The position numbers were made by a program, and so were the translations under genes. DNA of 64,000 bases from Diploscapter coronatus (taxonomy: Eukaryota; Nematoda; Chromadorea; Rhabditida; Rhabditidae): contig OZ038423.1 in assembly GCA_964036155.1 (NCBI GenBank), positions 7,269,249 through 7,333,248 of the forward strand, in the 5' to 3' direction. This document shows positions 23,325 to 38,100 of this stretch, one piece after another (within the stretch, counting starts at the first letter, position 1; every line of letters starts with the position of its first letter). The notes under the pieces are model-generated. The model was not told where the DNA came from. It made no database searches and saw only the letters and a list, made by a program, of their open reading frames with translations.

Positions 23325-26300
23325 ATGACTGCGTTCGAAGAATTGGGTGTTATTCCTCAGGTATGAATTTGAATGTTTTCTGAAAGAAGACTGAGACTGT
23401 TTTGAGCTTGGAGAGGCGGTGTCTCTGTTGCACTGGGAGATTCCAACGGCGATTCAGTGCGAGGCCATTCCTGCTATTCTCGGTGGCGGAGATGTGCTTA
23501 TTGTGAGTCGTTTTGGCAGTTTTGAACAACATTATTTATGTATGAACAAATTTCGAGTCAGTGAAAATTTGGCGCATTTCATTTTTTCCCACCTATCCGT
23601 GAGAAGAGTACCGTATGTGAAAATGTATGCATTTGCATTATTTCTGCTACTGTTTTTTCCTTACATTTTCTATGACATGCAATATTATGAGAAATAGACA
23701 AAGCTCTCAGCAGAAATATCCATTCGTTTCTTGAATGAATGCACAGAACTACTTGAGAGTAAAGGTAATCTAGACGAAATGAGAAAAGTATAAAATTTGT
23801 ATCCTTTCCTATCCATAAGATCAGGTAATTAGAAAGTATCTGAAAGGAGGAATAATATCGAGACCTTTAGCCTTTCCACAAAAAAGATTAATTTGAGGCA
23901 GCAGAAACGGGAAGCGGAAAGACGGGAGCATTCTGTCTGCCTGTCGCGCAGATTGTATGGGAGAAACGCAAGGATGCACTCGACCCTAGCAAGGGGAAGC
24001 AAAAAAAGGATGGTAAGAGAGATAAAAAAATATGAACTTTCTTTATAGTATGATTTAAAAATTAAAAAGAAAAATCAAAGCATCAAGCATGAAAGAAGTA
24101 GTAGAGAGAAGAATAGAAGTTGAAATTTCCATCAAGCGAATGAGCATAGAAAAATCTAGGATTGAGGAAACGAAGATGGGAAATTTCAGTTGAGAGCACT
24201 TGGAGGCTGAATTCCGGCGATCGTGATCACGGTTTGGCTATTGACTCGTCCGGCTATTTCTGCGAAAGTCGCACTCCAAAACAGTGGTTCGGGTCCAGAA
24301 CCTTTGCTGGAGTCCACTCTAAAGGTTGAAAGTTTTGAAAGAACTCGAGAGGAATTGACAATTCAGGCAAGTACTACTACGAAGTGAAGATTATGCGGGA
24401 TGGACTGTGCCGAGTTGGTTGGGCCACACTCAAGGGATCCAGGAATATTGGCATGCTCGTTTCTAATTTTCTTACTAAATGATTCTATTTAGTTTCATGT
24501 TAAATTTTACCAAGTTGAAATTCGTTTGCCGACATATTTCATCTTCATTTTAAAGATTTAAAAAAGACTGATTACAAAAATCACTGGTTGATGAGTTGCA
24601 TTTGAGGCACGGACAAAAACAGCTACGGTTTCGGAGGCACGGGCAAGAAGAGTCACGCGAAGCAGTTCGACGACTACGGACAGTCCTTCTCGACCAACGA
24701 CGTGCTCGGATGCTTCCTCGATCTCGATGGGGGATTCATTTGGTATGTGAAAACAGCAATTAGTTACACTGACCTGTTTCTTAACTGCAGAAAATTTTTC
24801 ATTTTCATCGATCTATTTTTAACTGGAAAAAGGAACATCATGAAAGAATGATAAGGAAAAGATTTTCTCTGATCATTACAGACAACTCACTGACAATATC
24901 CCTATTGAATATGTAAATTCAGGTGGTCGAAAAACGGAGTGGAATTCCCCGTTGCCTATGAAATCAGGCAGCACACTCCTCCCGAAGGAGCCTTATTCCC
25001 CACCGTTCTTCTCCAGAATTCATCCCTGACCGTCAATTTCGGAGATTCTCCATTCGCTTTTCCTCCTAAGAATGTGGGTCTTTGAAAAATGAATTATCGA
25101 AATTTTGGATGATTATCATCTGCAAGGATTTTCAACCATTCATCAGATAGTTTGTTTTTCTAAACTGTCGATTCTTGAGTAATATCCGAATTAGAGTGAA
25201 AACCCTATTTGAGAAATTTTGTCAGCGCCTTTTCTCTCCACTCGCACTTTTGGGAAGACCCTTCTTTGAGAGAGCAAGTGGGAGGAGGAAAAGACACGCT
25301 GTCGGGAATTTTTCGTTTTCGGCTTTTAGATAGCTTTTCTTAGAAGCAGCATTAATTTTTCAGGGTTTCATGCCGATCTCGAAGGCGCCCGACTCGTGTG
25401 TGCACTGGAATGTGGACGAGCCGATGGACACTTCGGGCCCAGGTCAGGCGGACACGAATTCTCCACTCTGCCTCATTCTCGAACCCACCAGGGAGCTCGT
25501 CGAGCAGACTCACAACAATCTCGTCACTTTCGCCTCCAAATTGGAGGATCCTAAAATCAGGTAGCAAAATAGACCAGACATATTAGATTTAGATTTCGAA
25601 AAATTCTCAAATCAATAAAATATTTTTGAAAAAAACCATCTCTGAATTGTTTATTTCGGATTTTTTCAAATTCATCTAATGAAGAACGAAAAACGCTTCA
25701 TTTTCCAGATGCATCTCTCTGGCTGCAGGTGTGGATGTGAACCAGACCCTGGCTGCTCTCGAGTCTGGAGTTGACATCGTCACTGGTAAAGGAGTCATTC
25801 ATTCATTTATTCGCTATCAGAAAGAGGACTCCCTCCTTTCAGGCACTCCCTCCCGCATTCTGGACCTTATTCAGACCAGGGTGCTCTCTGTCAGTCATCT
25901 GCAGTTCATTGTGCTCGATGAAGCTGTAAGTCATTTGTTAACTTCACATCATCCGCTGTATGATTAGGAGTGCAACTATAAACTGCATCACTTCATAACA
26001 CGAGACATATACAGTGACGGGCAAAAGTTTGGAAGCGCAATATTTTAGAAGCTTGCCTGGTAAAATCATTTATCATGGCAAATTTTGATAAAACTTTGGC
26101 GTACATATGAATGAACTACAGTACATAAAATCCTGCCAAATTTCAGATGGATCTAGTCACACTGATTGGGCTAAACTGTCGTATAAGTGATCAACCATTT
26201 CCAAACTTTTGCTCGCCACTGTAGATGCAATAGGAGATGGGAAAAATAGAATGCGATGTCTTTTATTACGATATTTTGTGGTTTACAAGTTACTGGTCGA

Positions 26301-28771
26301 AAGTGAACGACAAACACGACTAGTTCACAACTTGAATATCAACGACTCTGCGCAAATTCAAGGATTCGAACTTCACTCGCAACTCTCCTTCTTTAATTTC
26401 AATACGAAGTTGGCCTTCTCAGATACGATGCAGTTGATTTTGTTTTGTTTTCAACGCCTATATCATAAATATATGAGATGATGCCACTTTCGATGTTCAG
26501 GATCAACTTGTGGCCAACAAGCAGGGAGGCAGCATGGGAGGGCTGATCCGCAAGCTGATGGGTTCCCTGCCGCTGCAGGCCGCCGACGGCACCAGACATC
26601 AGATGATCGTCTGCTCTGCCACTCTACACAACTTCGATGTCACTAATTTTGCGGTACCAACCAAGAATGTGGGCAGTTGAAGTAGGAGAGTTGAGATTGC
26701 AGAATCGCTACATGTCGTTCCCGCAGTGGATCGATCTGAAGGGCATGGACAGCGTGGCGGAGACCGTCCATCACATCGTCTGCCACGTCGATGCGAATGC
26801 TGACAAACAGTGGATCAGACTCATGCATGCGCCTAATCATCTCGAGGTTATTTTTTACAATTTCAAATGACCGGGGGAAATGAACTTCGTGGTTAGTAGA
26901 AACGGACCATTGTGAAGTTTGCATTTCGTAAATTTTGGACCATTTACATTCCGGTCAAGGGTGTGAGGAGTTTTAGTTTGAAAAAGTCGAAATCAGATAC
27001 GAAATTAAACCTTTTGTGATCCCGGCATCTGAATTTAAGTTTCCCCAGGTTGAAAATCAGAGCAAGAATTCTAAAGCAAAAAAGCCCCAATCGATTTTCT
27101 TCTCGAAATAGCTATCGGATCTCCGTACACTCCTAGTTCCGATCAGAAACTCAAATTCATTTCCAGACATTACTGATTAAAGCACGAATTTCTGAATACT
27201 TTTTCTGTATGCCGAAAACTCTTCATTTTACATCATTTCAACTTACAGGACGACCACGTGCATCAGCACGACCAGATCAAGCCAGGCCTGAACGACAAAA
27301 ACACGATCTCTCTGGGCACGAAGATCCTCAAGGGCATCTATGTGCTGCGGGCCATTAAAGCACTCAACATGAAGAACGAGCAGTGCATTGTCTTCTGCAG
27401 GACCAAACAGCAGTGCGATCACGTGGAGACTTTCCTCAGACACCATGGTGAGGGCTGTCTAATTTAGTGAAAAAACAATCGATCAGTTCAAAGATGCATT
27501 TTGAGCTTCAACGCAAAGATTCATTTAAATCGCGGATTTCATCTTGCAACTGATAGTTCTTTTAAAAACTACAGAATTGAATTTTATAATCTCTCGCATT
27601 TTCAGGCTACAACGCATCGTGCCTTCACGGGGATCGCAGTCCTCAAGAAAGATCCAGCACTCTGGCTGCTTTCAAGGAGAAGAAGCTGAACTTCCTCGTG
27701 TGCACTGATGTGGCCGCGAGAGGTCTCGACGTTTCTGGCGTTCCTTTCGGTGAGCAAATTGTATCTTTGATGAAATTACAGGAATTTTTCAGTGATCAAT
27801 GTGACGATGCCAGATGACAAGGCGATGTACGTCCACAGAATTGGCAGAGTCGGAAGAGCTGATAGGTAACACGGTTTTATGATAAATTTCATTTAATTCC
27901 TTAGGAAAGATAAATTTTCGAAAAGATGCGAAACTTCATAACAGAGTATTAGAGTTCACACTGATCATCTCGGACCATCGATGACATTATTAAGATTTTT
28001 AGAACAATTCAAGTCATTGTCATAAAATTTACCAAAATTTCATCCTAGATCTAAAAATGACCAGCTCATTAATTTTCGACTTTTTGCAGAATGGGTCTGT
28101 CGATTTCCCTTGTCTCCCAACATGAAGAGAAGGTGTGGTATCATAAATGTTCATCGAAGGGACTGAATTGCAAGAATACGAGGGATGTGCAGGAAGGAGG
28201 ATGTACTATTTGGTAAGGGAAGAGGAGGGTGATCAGAAAGAAAGGCTGCATTTGCAGGTATAACGAACCGCAACTGCTCGCAGACGTGGAAGAGCACCTC
28301 GGTCAAACCATTGCAATCGTCGATTCGGACTTCCAAGTACCTGTCGATGAATTCGATGGAAAGATCGTATATGGAGCCAAGAGAAAGGAAGGTGGGAGAC
28401 AATTCCAAATAAGCTGTACTTCATCGAACTCAACGATAATTTAAATTAAAAAAACCTCAAGCTATACGAAATAGTGTGGGAAAAGAATCGTTTTCCCTAC
28501 CATTCCTCACTATTTCATATGGTTTGAGAAATTGAGGTTTCCAAATACCTTATTCAACTTTATCAGCATGTTGTGATAAATTCAGAGAAAAGGGGAAATT
28601 TCAAATCATTATTCTTTTTCATCTAAAAATACACATTTAGGAGCAACGTTCGTGGGCCACGCCCCTCAGCTCGCAGCAGCAGTCGCCCAGTTGGCAGATC
28701 TGGAGACAGCCATGCAGTTATCCTATCTCAACAATGTCAAGGATGTCTACAAGAAAATTGAGGTCCTTTGA
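23325..28771 (+). CDS. DDX1: ATP-dependent RNA helicase DDX1 (DEAD box with SPRY insert)
   Basis: RNA-unwinding ATPase; family members act in tRNA ligation, RNA clearance at DNA breaks and mRNA processing. Eighteen exons join in frame to 736 residues (human DDX1 has 740). Order: [13 protein letters not shown]-motif region, Walker [13 protein letters not shown], then a SPRY domain inserted directly after motif I ([17 protein letters not shown] to [14 protein letters not shown]), the DDX1 hallmark. Then motifs Ia PTRELVEQT, Ib [46 protein letters not shown] and [13 protein letters not shown], followed by the family C-terminal region ([11 protein letters not shown]). The exon boundary at 25925/26501 splits motif II. 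Oddities: three introns end in GAG (before 23407, 23898, 24607), the intron after 24450 appears to be GC-AG, and one intron carries a mariner-like element. Confidence 0.97.
26012..26221. mobile_element. Mariner-like MITE in DDX1 intron
   Basis: Ends are CAGTGACGGGCAAAAGTTTG and, reverse complemented, CAGTGGCGAGCAAAAGTTTG, differing at two positions and continuing GAA on both sides. It is flanked by TA on each side. Such CAGTG termini plus TA duplication are typical of Tc1/mariner elements. At 210 bp with no ORF it is non-autonomous. It lies in the intron between 25925 and 26501, which splits the DEAD motif. Confidence 0.9.
28452..28535. repeat. Palindromic hairpin element in DDX1 intron
   Basis: Nested arms: AACCTCAA...TTGAGGTT, GAAATAGTG...CACTATTTC and GGGAAAA-GAATCG-TTTTCCC. 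The core (CGAAATAGT...GGGAAA-GAATCG-TTTCCCTAC) is shared with 12791-12871; the outer arms differ. Confidence 0.7.
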
Positions 28772-29183
28772 ATCCTTTTTAAAGTTACTCCTATGAGCTA
28801 ATAATTTTTATTATCTCGATCACGAGTAGTTTTGTTGAAATTGGTTGGGTCTTGTCAGTTTTTCGCGATGTGAAAATGGAATGTTTTAAGGAAATTAAAA
28901 AATCTTTATATTCGAAGGCAAAATAATGTTGAAGGGGGAACGGTAAACAATCTTTTATTAAGAAGACCTTCAAACATTTCATTTTCGCGTCGTCCTTCGG
29001 ATGTTTTCTTATTTTATTGTTGTTATTGTTTTATCATTTTTAGTTTTGCAAAGAATAAAGTTGGGAGATTTTAATAATTGCTCAACGGCAATAACAGTTT
29101 TATTTATAATTCAAAAAGGGGGAAAACAAAAGATGTGCAACAAACAAAAAAGGAGATAGTCTTGAAGGGGAAGGGGGAACAGA
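28772..29183. other. Convergent 3' region, DDX1 / rpl-7
   Basis: 412 bp holding the 3' UTRs of two facing genes. An AATAAA on the + strand near 29056 serves DDX1, and a TTTATT near 29099 is the minus-strand AATAAA for rpl-7. The two transcripts may end within about 50 bp of each other or overlap. Confidence 0.5.
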
Positions 29184-30621
29184 TTAGATCATCCTCTTGA
29201 GCAGATTGTTGATCTTGTCCTCCCTGTTGCCGAAGTCGCCGCCCTCCACGAAGTGATTAGTCTTCTTGGTCCATCCCCCAGTCGGGTTGTTCAGTTTGAA
29301 CGGCCACAGGAAGTTGGTCGCCTGCTTGAAGTGGGAGCCTACGGTCTGGATCTCGTGCACCAGGTCTTCCAAACAGATGATATCGTGCTTGCCTGAAATT
29401 AGGAAATCGTTTTTACAAAAATCGGGAATGGAATAATCAAGTTTCTACTGTGGGTGCACAGCATTTTTCAACATAACAAGTCGCTAAAGCGAAGTAATCG
29501 CGAATAGAAATTCATTATCACCAATTCTCTAATCATCATCAAACTTGCTTTCCAACAATGTGAAATTCTCACCGAGGGCCTTTTCGATGATCTGGTTGTC
29601 AGTGATAGGGGTGCGCTTGCCCTGGACCTTGCCATAGCCCCTCTTGTAGACGAGATCGTGGATGGTCTTCAGGCTGGGGTAGCCCCTGAAAGTTAGTTAT
29701 TTGGTTGATAGAAACAAGAACATGAATGAATATTCAAAATGTCGTTATAAAAACACGTGATTTGGTTAATCTGTAGCATTTAGCAATGTAGAACCTATTC
29801 AGAATGACAAATTCTGTGAATCTTTGTCAGCAGAAAACATACCAAGTGACGTAAGGATCGACGATGCGGAGCAGAGGCAGAGTGGCCTTGTTCAGCTTCA
29901 CGAACACTCCGTTGTTGATCTGACGCAGACGCAGGATTTGCAGAGCCTGAACAAGATTTGTCATTCGTTTCAGGATAAAAAAGGGGACTCTTGCAGATTT
30001 ATGCCTCTTCTGTTCCACTACTCACTCAGTCGTTTTATTCCAAAAGAAACGAGAATGAGATAAAACTCGTCAGCGTTTAGGAATTTATCAAATTTTCAAA
30101 ATGCGTACCTTGCGAGGTCTGGGATGGAGTTGGTTGACACCACGAATACGGACGACGAAAGCGAGTCTGGGTTCGCCAGGCACGTAGATGTCTCCCTTTT
30201 TGGCCGTCTCTCTGCGCAGACGCAGCTCGTCTGCCTTCGCCTCTCTATACTCCTTCACGTACTGCTCTGCTCGCTTGAAGATGGTCTTTCTCTTCTCGAT
30301 CAGCTTCTGAAAACACGCAAGTCATAAAATAAAAGCGAATTTCTGTCAAATTCAATCTCATATTTTTACAACCAAAAAACGAGAACATAGCTTGAGAAAT
30401 AATATCTGAACTCGTCAAATACGCTGGGGTAAAATAATGTTTCACTTTAAAATCTAGGAAAGAAAGATGAATCCTGATAAAATGTTAGCGTTCTTATTCA
30501 GAATTTCACTGACCGTGGCCACCTTCTTCTTCTGGGTAGCCTGCCTGGCTTTGAGAGCGAGGCGCTGCTTCCTTTTCTTCAGGATCGTCTCAGGAATCTG
30601 GGCTACTTTCTTGTCCACCAT
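29184..30621 (-). CDS. rpl-7: 60S ribosomal protein L7 (uL30)
   Basis: Structural protein of the large ribosomal subunit. Five exons on the minus strand (30514-30621, 30109-30306, 29843-29946, 29573-29685, 29184-29392) join in frame to 243 residues, the normal family length. It begins [20 protein letters not shown] with the basic N-terminal helix. It contains [17 protein letters not shown] (uL30 fold), [24 protein letters not shown] and [12 protein letters not shown], and ends [14 protein letters not shown]. The ATG lies behind a TGTTTCAG acceptor on the minus strand, consistent with trans-splicing. It is divergent from rab-11 and convergent with DDX1. I looked for a box C/D snoRNA in the fourth intron: a C-box-like ATGATGA is present but no D box. 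Confidence 0.98.
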
Positions 30622-32247
30622 TTTTCCCGTTGAAGAAATACCCTGAAACAGAAAATCACGAATTTTCGAAATTTAAATAAAATCACGTACAATTAATTCA
30701 AAGAAAGAATATATTCGAATTTCGGAAAAAGTTGAGTAATTCAGAAACATCGAAATTTCCCGAATTTCAACAAATTTTGAGTAAAAATCGAGATTTTCAG
30801 GAAAAGTTCATGCTGGATTTCTGGCAAATTTGAACGACTCGAATATTTTTCGACGAAGGAAACATGATTGTCAGAAGTTTCGAGAGTTCCGAGTCGGAAG
30901 AATAAATTACAAAATTGATTCAAGAAGGTTTTGAAGAAAATCGAGATAATTTTGGGCAAAACGGGCCTAATTTCGCTGAAAGACAGAGTTGATTGGTAAC
31001 AAGTGGTTTCTAGATCTGATTGTCAGGGATATCTTATCAGAAGAGCTCAAGATAAAATAAATTCTAAATAAAGTCCCCGAAAAATTCGAGAAATTTTTGG
31101 GTTTTCGACGGGGAATGACCGTAATCGCTGCAAGATCCTGCGAGTCGTTTATTCGTAGCGAGACAAGTGTCCATTCTTCCTCGCGTGCGTGCCACTCTCT
31201 CCATTGTCTCTGCTCTCTCTCCCCTTTTCTGCTTCCCTCGCCCACCCTCCCCATTTCTCGTACTCTCTCTGCAGCTTCCCTCCCCTCGTTCGTTTTTCAT
31301 CGCTTTTGTCGTCCCTTCTTGTCTCTTCGTCTCACGTTTCCCGATCGTTTCGAGCTGTATTTGACCCAAATCTTCACTCCAAAAGTCATCTTCGATTTAT
31401 CGAATTTTCGCCGCTCCAAAAATCGCCCCGAAAATTCGCCGATTTTTGTCGAAATTTGAAATTCCACCCGGACCTGGCCTGAATACGTGGAATTGTGCAG
31501 TGCAGATTCCACTCCTTCTGCAGGGCTGCAGGTGTAAAAGAATTTGTCAAGGTTTTTTTCTTCGTTTCTTCGCTTGCGAAATCGTGAAAAATCCCTCCAT
31601 TTATGACCATTTCAGACTTATTATCGGTGTGTTGTTAGATTTGGGTGGGGGAGACGTGTATTGCGAAAGGAATTGGAAAGGAGGAGGAAGGGGAGAAAAA
31701 GGGTCTGATTGATTTTGGTATCGCTGAATCTGTGAATCGAGTGGAATGGCTCGTTCTGTGCGCAAAGTGCAGCCTCTGTAGGAAAAGGGGAAGAGAGGAA
31801 AGCAGAGAGAATGCTTTGCCTGGGAGACAGACTACAGGCTCATTTCTCTGTTCGCACTTAGTCATTATCAAATCATCATCAATTCAATCATTCAGTCTGT
31901 CTATCGATTATATTTCATTTCGTCGTGTCATCAAAATCCTCCTCCTGAACTCATTCCTCTTATCACCTTCCTCCTTATCACTTATCAGAGCCCTTATAAA
32001 CAAACATCATCCTTCCTTCTCTCTGCTTTCTCGCTTGTGCGTACGTGTGTCAGTGTGTCATCCCCCCCTTTGACTCCCATTCCATTCCAATTGTATCGAT
32101 CGATCGGTCATGCTTTTTGCAATTCGTTCCCTTATCATATCACCTCTTTCTGCTGTCTTTCCTTCCCATTCCATTTAATTTTCAGTAGGAAGAACTCGGC
32201 TTTTGGGTGCAAGGCCTCGTTCAAAAGAAGCAGAAAAAGAGAAGAAA
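30622..32247. other. Divergent promoter region, rpl-7 / rab-11
   Basis: No supported coding gene. The + strand is pyrimidine-rich at about 31189-31300 and again at about 32000-32180, on the rab-11 side. TTTTCAG ending at 32184 is the probable 5' acceptor of rab-11. Several open frames here are Ser/Leu/Pro-rich products of the C/T composition. Confidence 0.5.
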
Positions 32248-33821
<1,574 letters not shown>

Positions 33822-35130
33822 ATGTCCCTCTCCTCTCTCATTTAGAGTGTGACTGAGCATCGAGACAGACCTTCTAAGTAAGAATCTGCACAACGCAAGG
33901 GCAGTCAAGTGATATGAGGATATTTCTTTCATTTTCGTAAAAAATTGTTCATGGCTTTTTCATAAACTACTATTTTCGAAATTATTCTTTTTAGATTTGA
34001 AATGCGTTGAAGGTTTATCCATATCACTTGATTATCTTTCAAAATGTGTGTATATCATCCAAACAACCACTCATAACATTTAATTATTCAATTGTTTCCT
34101 TTTTAATTTCATTTCATTCAAATTCATGTATGTGTGAGGATATCTGTGAACAGACGCTGAAGTGCCCCTTTCACTTCTCGTCGACTTTTCGTCTTCTTTT
34201 TCTTCATTTTGATAAGAATATCATGGGTATATTCTCTTTTAACATTTTATCGATGATCGATCAATCAATACATTTGAATAACTTCATCTTTTTCTCCTTC
34301 AGATTTAATGTGTCTGCATTCCCTTCTCCCTCTTCTCCACAATTATTTATATGCCTTATTTTCATCGAGTTTCAATTGGTTTGAGTTTTTCTCTTCACCT
34401 TTTGTTTTAAGATTTTTTTTTGTATTTTTATATTTCAGGGTCTGGGTTGATTTGTACCAAAGATTAGGCGATTTTTACAAAAATCTTCAACTATTTTTGT
34501 ACGAATTGTTTGATTTTTGGTGTTTTTCATCTTCGAACCTAGGAATATTGATTCATTTCGAGTAGGATTAACTGCTGCGTTCATGTCTTTGCAGAGGTGA
34601 GCGAAACCAAGGATTTCAGAATTCGAAAATACCCGTGATTTTTGACAAATGCTTGCAGAGCATAATCAGAAATGGAGATAGAGCTGAAAAAATCGGTTAA
34701 AAAGTCTATAATCAGGTTGTGCAAAGATATATGAAATCCACGAATCCTTGGAAAAGTCGCTTTCCTGCCTCTCCACACATTCTGCAATCCAACTGAATCT
34801 AGTTATCGTACTGCAATTCATAAATGGTCAGATATCTGAATGATAAATGATACGAACATTGTTTTCAATTATCTCACCATTCAACTCCAAAATAATTATA
34901 TGATGATGTTTTAAAGCGAAAAATTATTGAATTGAATAAAATATGGAATTTGATGGATGCATTGTGAAATTGATCCAGATCCCTATGATTCGTTTGCTAC
35001 GAAAAGTTACTTCTGAATTTTGACATTTTGATGAATTGGTGCAGACGAAGTAAGTCACTTGATGTTTAGGATATCTGAAAAAGCAGAGCCTGTGAATCGG
35101 AACTGTGACTGGGGAGAAGTTGGAAGAGCG
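33822..35130. other. Intergenic, rab-11 to the triple-repeat gene
   Basis: AT-rich with T-runs; I see no gene. A TGTTTAG ending at 35069 is the likely trans-splice acceptor of the next gene. Confidence 0.5.
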
Positions 35131-38100
35131 ATGCCGCGTCCATCTGCCAAAGCAACTGCAGGTACGGTAATTTTCAATAATCATGAAAGGTATTTCGCAA
35201 CAGGAAGTGAAAATAAGACTTTATTTCACTATCAAGGTCGTATGATTTTTTTCTTTGAAATTTCGAAACCGAATTGGATGGAATTGATTTTGATTTTATC
35301 CTGCTCAACCCATGGCTTATTCATCGAAGGAGAAGCATGAAAATTGCATTCCGAATATTGAATAGCAGCCAGAATAAATGACTTGCAGACCAGTCGGAAG
35401 ACTCGCCGATGACATCGCCTGCCAGATCGAGGAAGAGAGCGCACGAAGAGGAGGTGCCAGGACGGGCAATTGAATCGGGCAGACCCAAGCGAAATGCGAG
35501 AAAGAGTGTTCTGCTCAGCAGCGGGGAATTTGAGGTAAATTTAAAAAATTTCTTTCAGTTTTATTAAAAAAAAAAAGGTTTGATTTCATTTTGTTAATTC
35601 TTTTATTTCTTCAAATCTTTTTCTAAATTTGCACATTAAAACATGAATTATCTTTTCCTTATTATTCCTCAATTCTTCATTTTCGTGAATTTTAGGTCGC
35701 TATGCCCGGCATAGTCAAGCTCGAAGAGCCTGACCCCACCCCCGAGCCTGCGAATGACACTCCGAATGCTGTTGCAGGGAAGCAGAGGAAGATTCCACAA
35801 AATGCTGCAAATGCGAGTGTGAGCAGTGCGATAATTGGGAAGAAGTACGGCAAGAACAAGGGAAGAGGCAAGGCGAACAAGAATGCCGATATTTTTGGCA
35901 ATGCTGAAGCTGGACCGGTCACTCGTAAGGAGGTCAGCTTGATTTTCTATTTGATATTTTCATTTGGTTAAAGTTGAAACTTCAATATCTTTATTTTGCA
36001 TCTTTCATACAACTATTTTTCTCGAGTTTAAAAAAGACGTCCATTCATTATTTTCAAGAATCAAGTGAAAATTTTACATGCTTGTGACTTATGTTTCAAA
36101 AACAGTAATGTATCTGGGAGAAGAATTGATTTCAGGCGATGGCCGATACTGAGCAATTCTCCACTTCTGCACCTGAACTACAGCCCTCCTCATCCCATTC
36201 CAAGCAATCAGGCAAATTCCCCCTGGAAATGAAGATGGAGAATCTGGAAGAAATCGAGATTGGAGGGGAGGAGGAAATGGTGACGATCGACTTCGACCCT
36301 CAAGAGGGCGAGGTGATCGAGGAAGTGGTCGGGCAGGCAGAGGGCGAGATGGGGGACATCAACGAGGAACACCCGCCCAATCTCGAGAAGATGATCGACT
36401 TCAACGTCTCTCCTGGGTTCGCTCTTCTCCGTTTCTTCTCAATAACATTTTTCTCGATTTTTTTCAATTTCATCGGGAAACAATCTACGATTGTGCAAGA
36501 ATTTTTAACCTTTGATAGAAACCAACAAATTTTCAGTTGCGCAAAGAATATTTTGATCGGCAGCAATGGAACTTCGGTTTGTTCTCGTTTTTTCTGAGAT
36601 CGGAAGACAATATGCCCAGTTTCAGAGAGAACTGACTGTTTCGGAAATTATTCACATTCCGAATGTTCGATACAGGCACTGCGCGGAAAGAGCGCTCAGC
36701 AAATCAGTCGCTGGGCGAATCAACACTTTCAATATCAAATTGGTTAGTTCAGTCCATTTTCTATCATTTCGCTAAAGAATCAATGTGAGACTGAAAACAT
36801 AGTGTTACCACAAATTAGTGCATTACTTCTCAATCGAGGAAATAAATAGGAGATCACGTTTGATGATAATACGTATTACTCTTTGTAACAGTGTACTCGT
36901 GATCGTTTATGAATCTTGAAATGTATTTGAAAAATCGACCATTCCTCATTTTATATTTCAGTTCGAAGATCAAATCTACGAGACGGAGCACGGCGATGCC
37001 TATGCGACGGTCATCCCTGGCTGCCTGTCCCATCTGCTGCGCAAGGAGAAAATCCTCGATTTGCTCACAAACCCCAATGAAGTTGATGAGATGTAAGTCG
37101 TTTCTTTCTTTTTGACTCTGAAGATCCAATATGTTCCATTCCAGCCGGAACGCAGGCTGGCTGATCAGCTACCCTCCCCGTTTGCCGCCCCTCGTCACTC
37201 ACAAAGTCTGCTTCGCTTTCTGCGTCGAATTAAGCCAAAACATTTGCATCAAGGATCTTTCTAACGACGATCTCAAGCCCTGGTCTTCCACTGGTATGTC
37301 AATTGTTCAAATAGTTCATCGAAGAAATGTTAGTCCATCATAGGTGAAATTGTTTCCTGGACAAGAGTTTTTTTTCTTCGAATTTTAGAACTTTCATTTT
37401 CAACGAATTCAATATATTGAAGATCAAATGCCTGAAATTCCAAGAAATATGAAATTCTATGCTGCTCTGCTAGATCTCAGTTTTTCTTCGAACAATTGAA
37501 GCATTTGAACGAGGTTTATGCTGCACTTTTCAGAGCCAGTGGAAGGAGAGCCGATCGTGAAGCCAAATGTTCGAAAGCACCCAGTGGAGAAGCGAGGAGA
37601 CAGATTTGTGCTCGTGAAGGGGGACTCCAAGAATTACGAGTATCACCTCACTGAATACAGTGCTTGGCTGCCGAGGTTGTTCAGGCTGCGCAAGAAGGTG
37701 GGATTTTATTGAAAGTTGAAAATCTGACGCACATCATAGTTCCGTTCTAATTCCGAATGCGATATCTTCAAGTCTTGTTTTGTTCCTTTACTGCCACTGT
37801 TGAACAAATAAGTTTACGAATAAGTGTATCGGCAAATTAGACATTCACACATAGAGGATGTTTTAGATCTTCTATGTTTCCATTCGCGGCCTGATACAAA
37901 GCAACATCCTCATTCTGTACGACTACACAATGCCCGGAGAGGCACCTACACTGATCAACGTCCCGCACGGCAACAACATGCTCAGGAATCGTGTGCATGG
38001 GAACATCGTCAATGGAGCCATGCAGTTAAAGGCGGGGGGCGGAAGAATTGAGACGCTCGCTGAGGAACTCTCTGTGAATGACGCTGAAAATCCAGTTAGT

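Noticed and set aside
26340..26390. tRNA B-box-like GGATTCGAAC
   Set aside because: No A box at the right spacing and no cloverleaf; inside a DDX1 intron.
29393..29572. Possible C/D snoRNA in an rpl-7 intron
   Set aside because: A C-box-like ATGATGA is present on the minus strand but no CTGA D box and no terminal stem.
31097..31482. Overlapping open frames on both strands before rab-11
   Set aside because: Composition-driven (C/T-rich) and in several frames at once; no similarity or splice logic.
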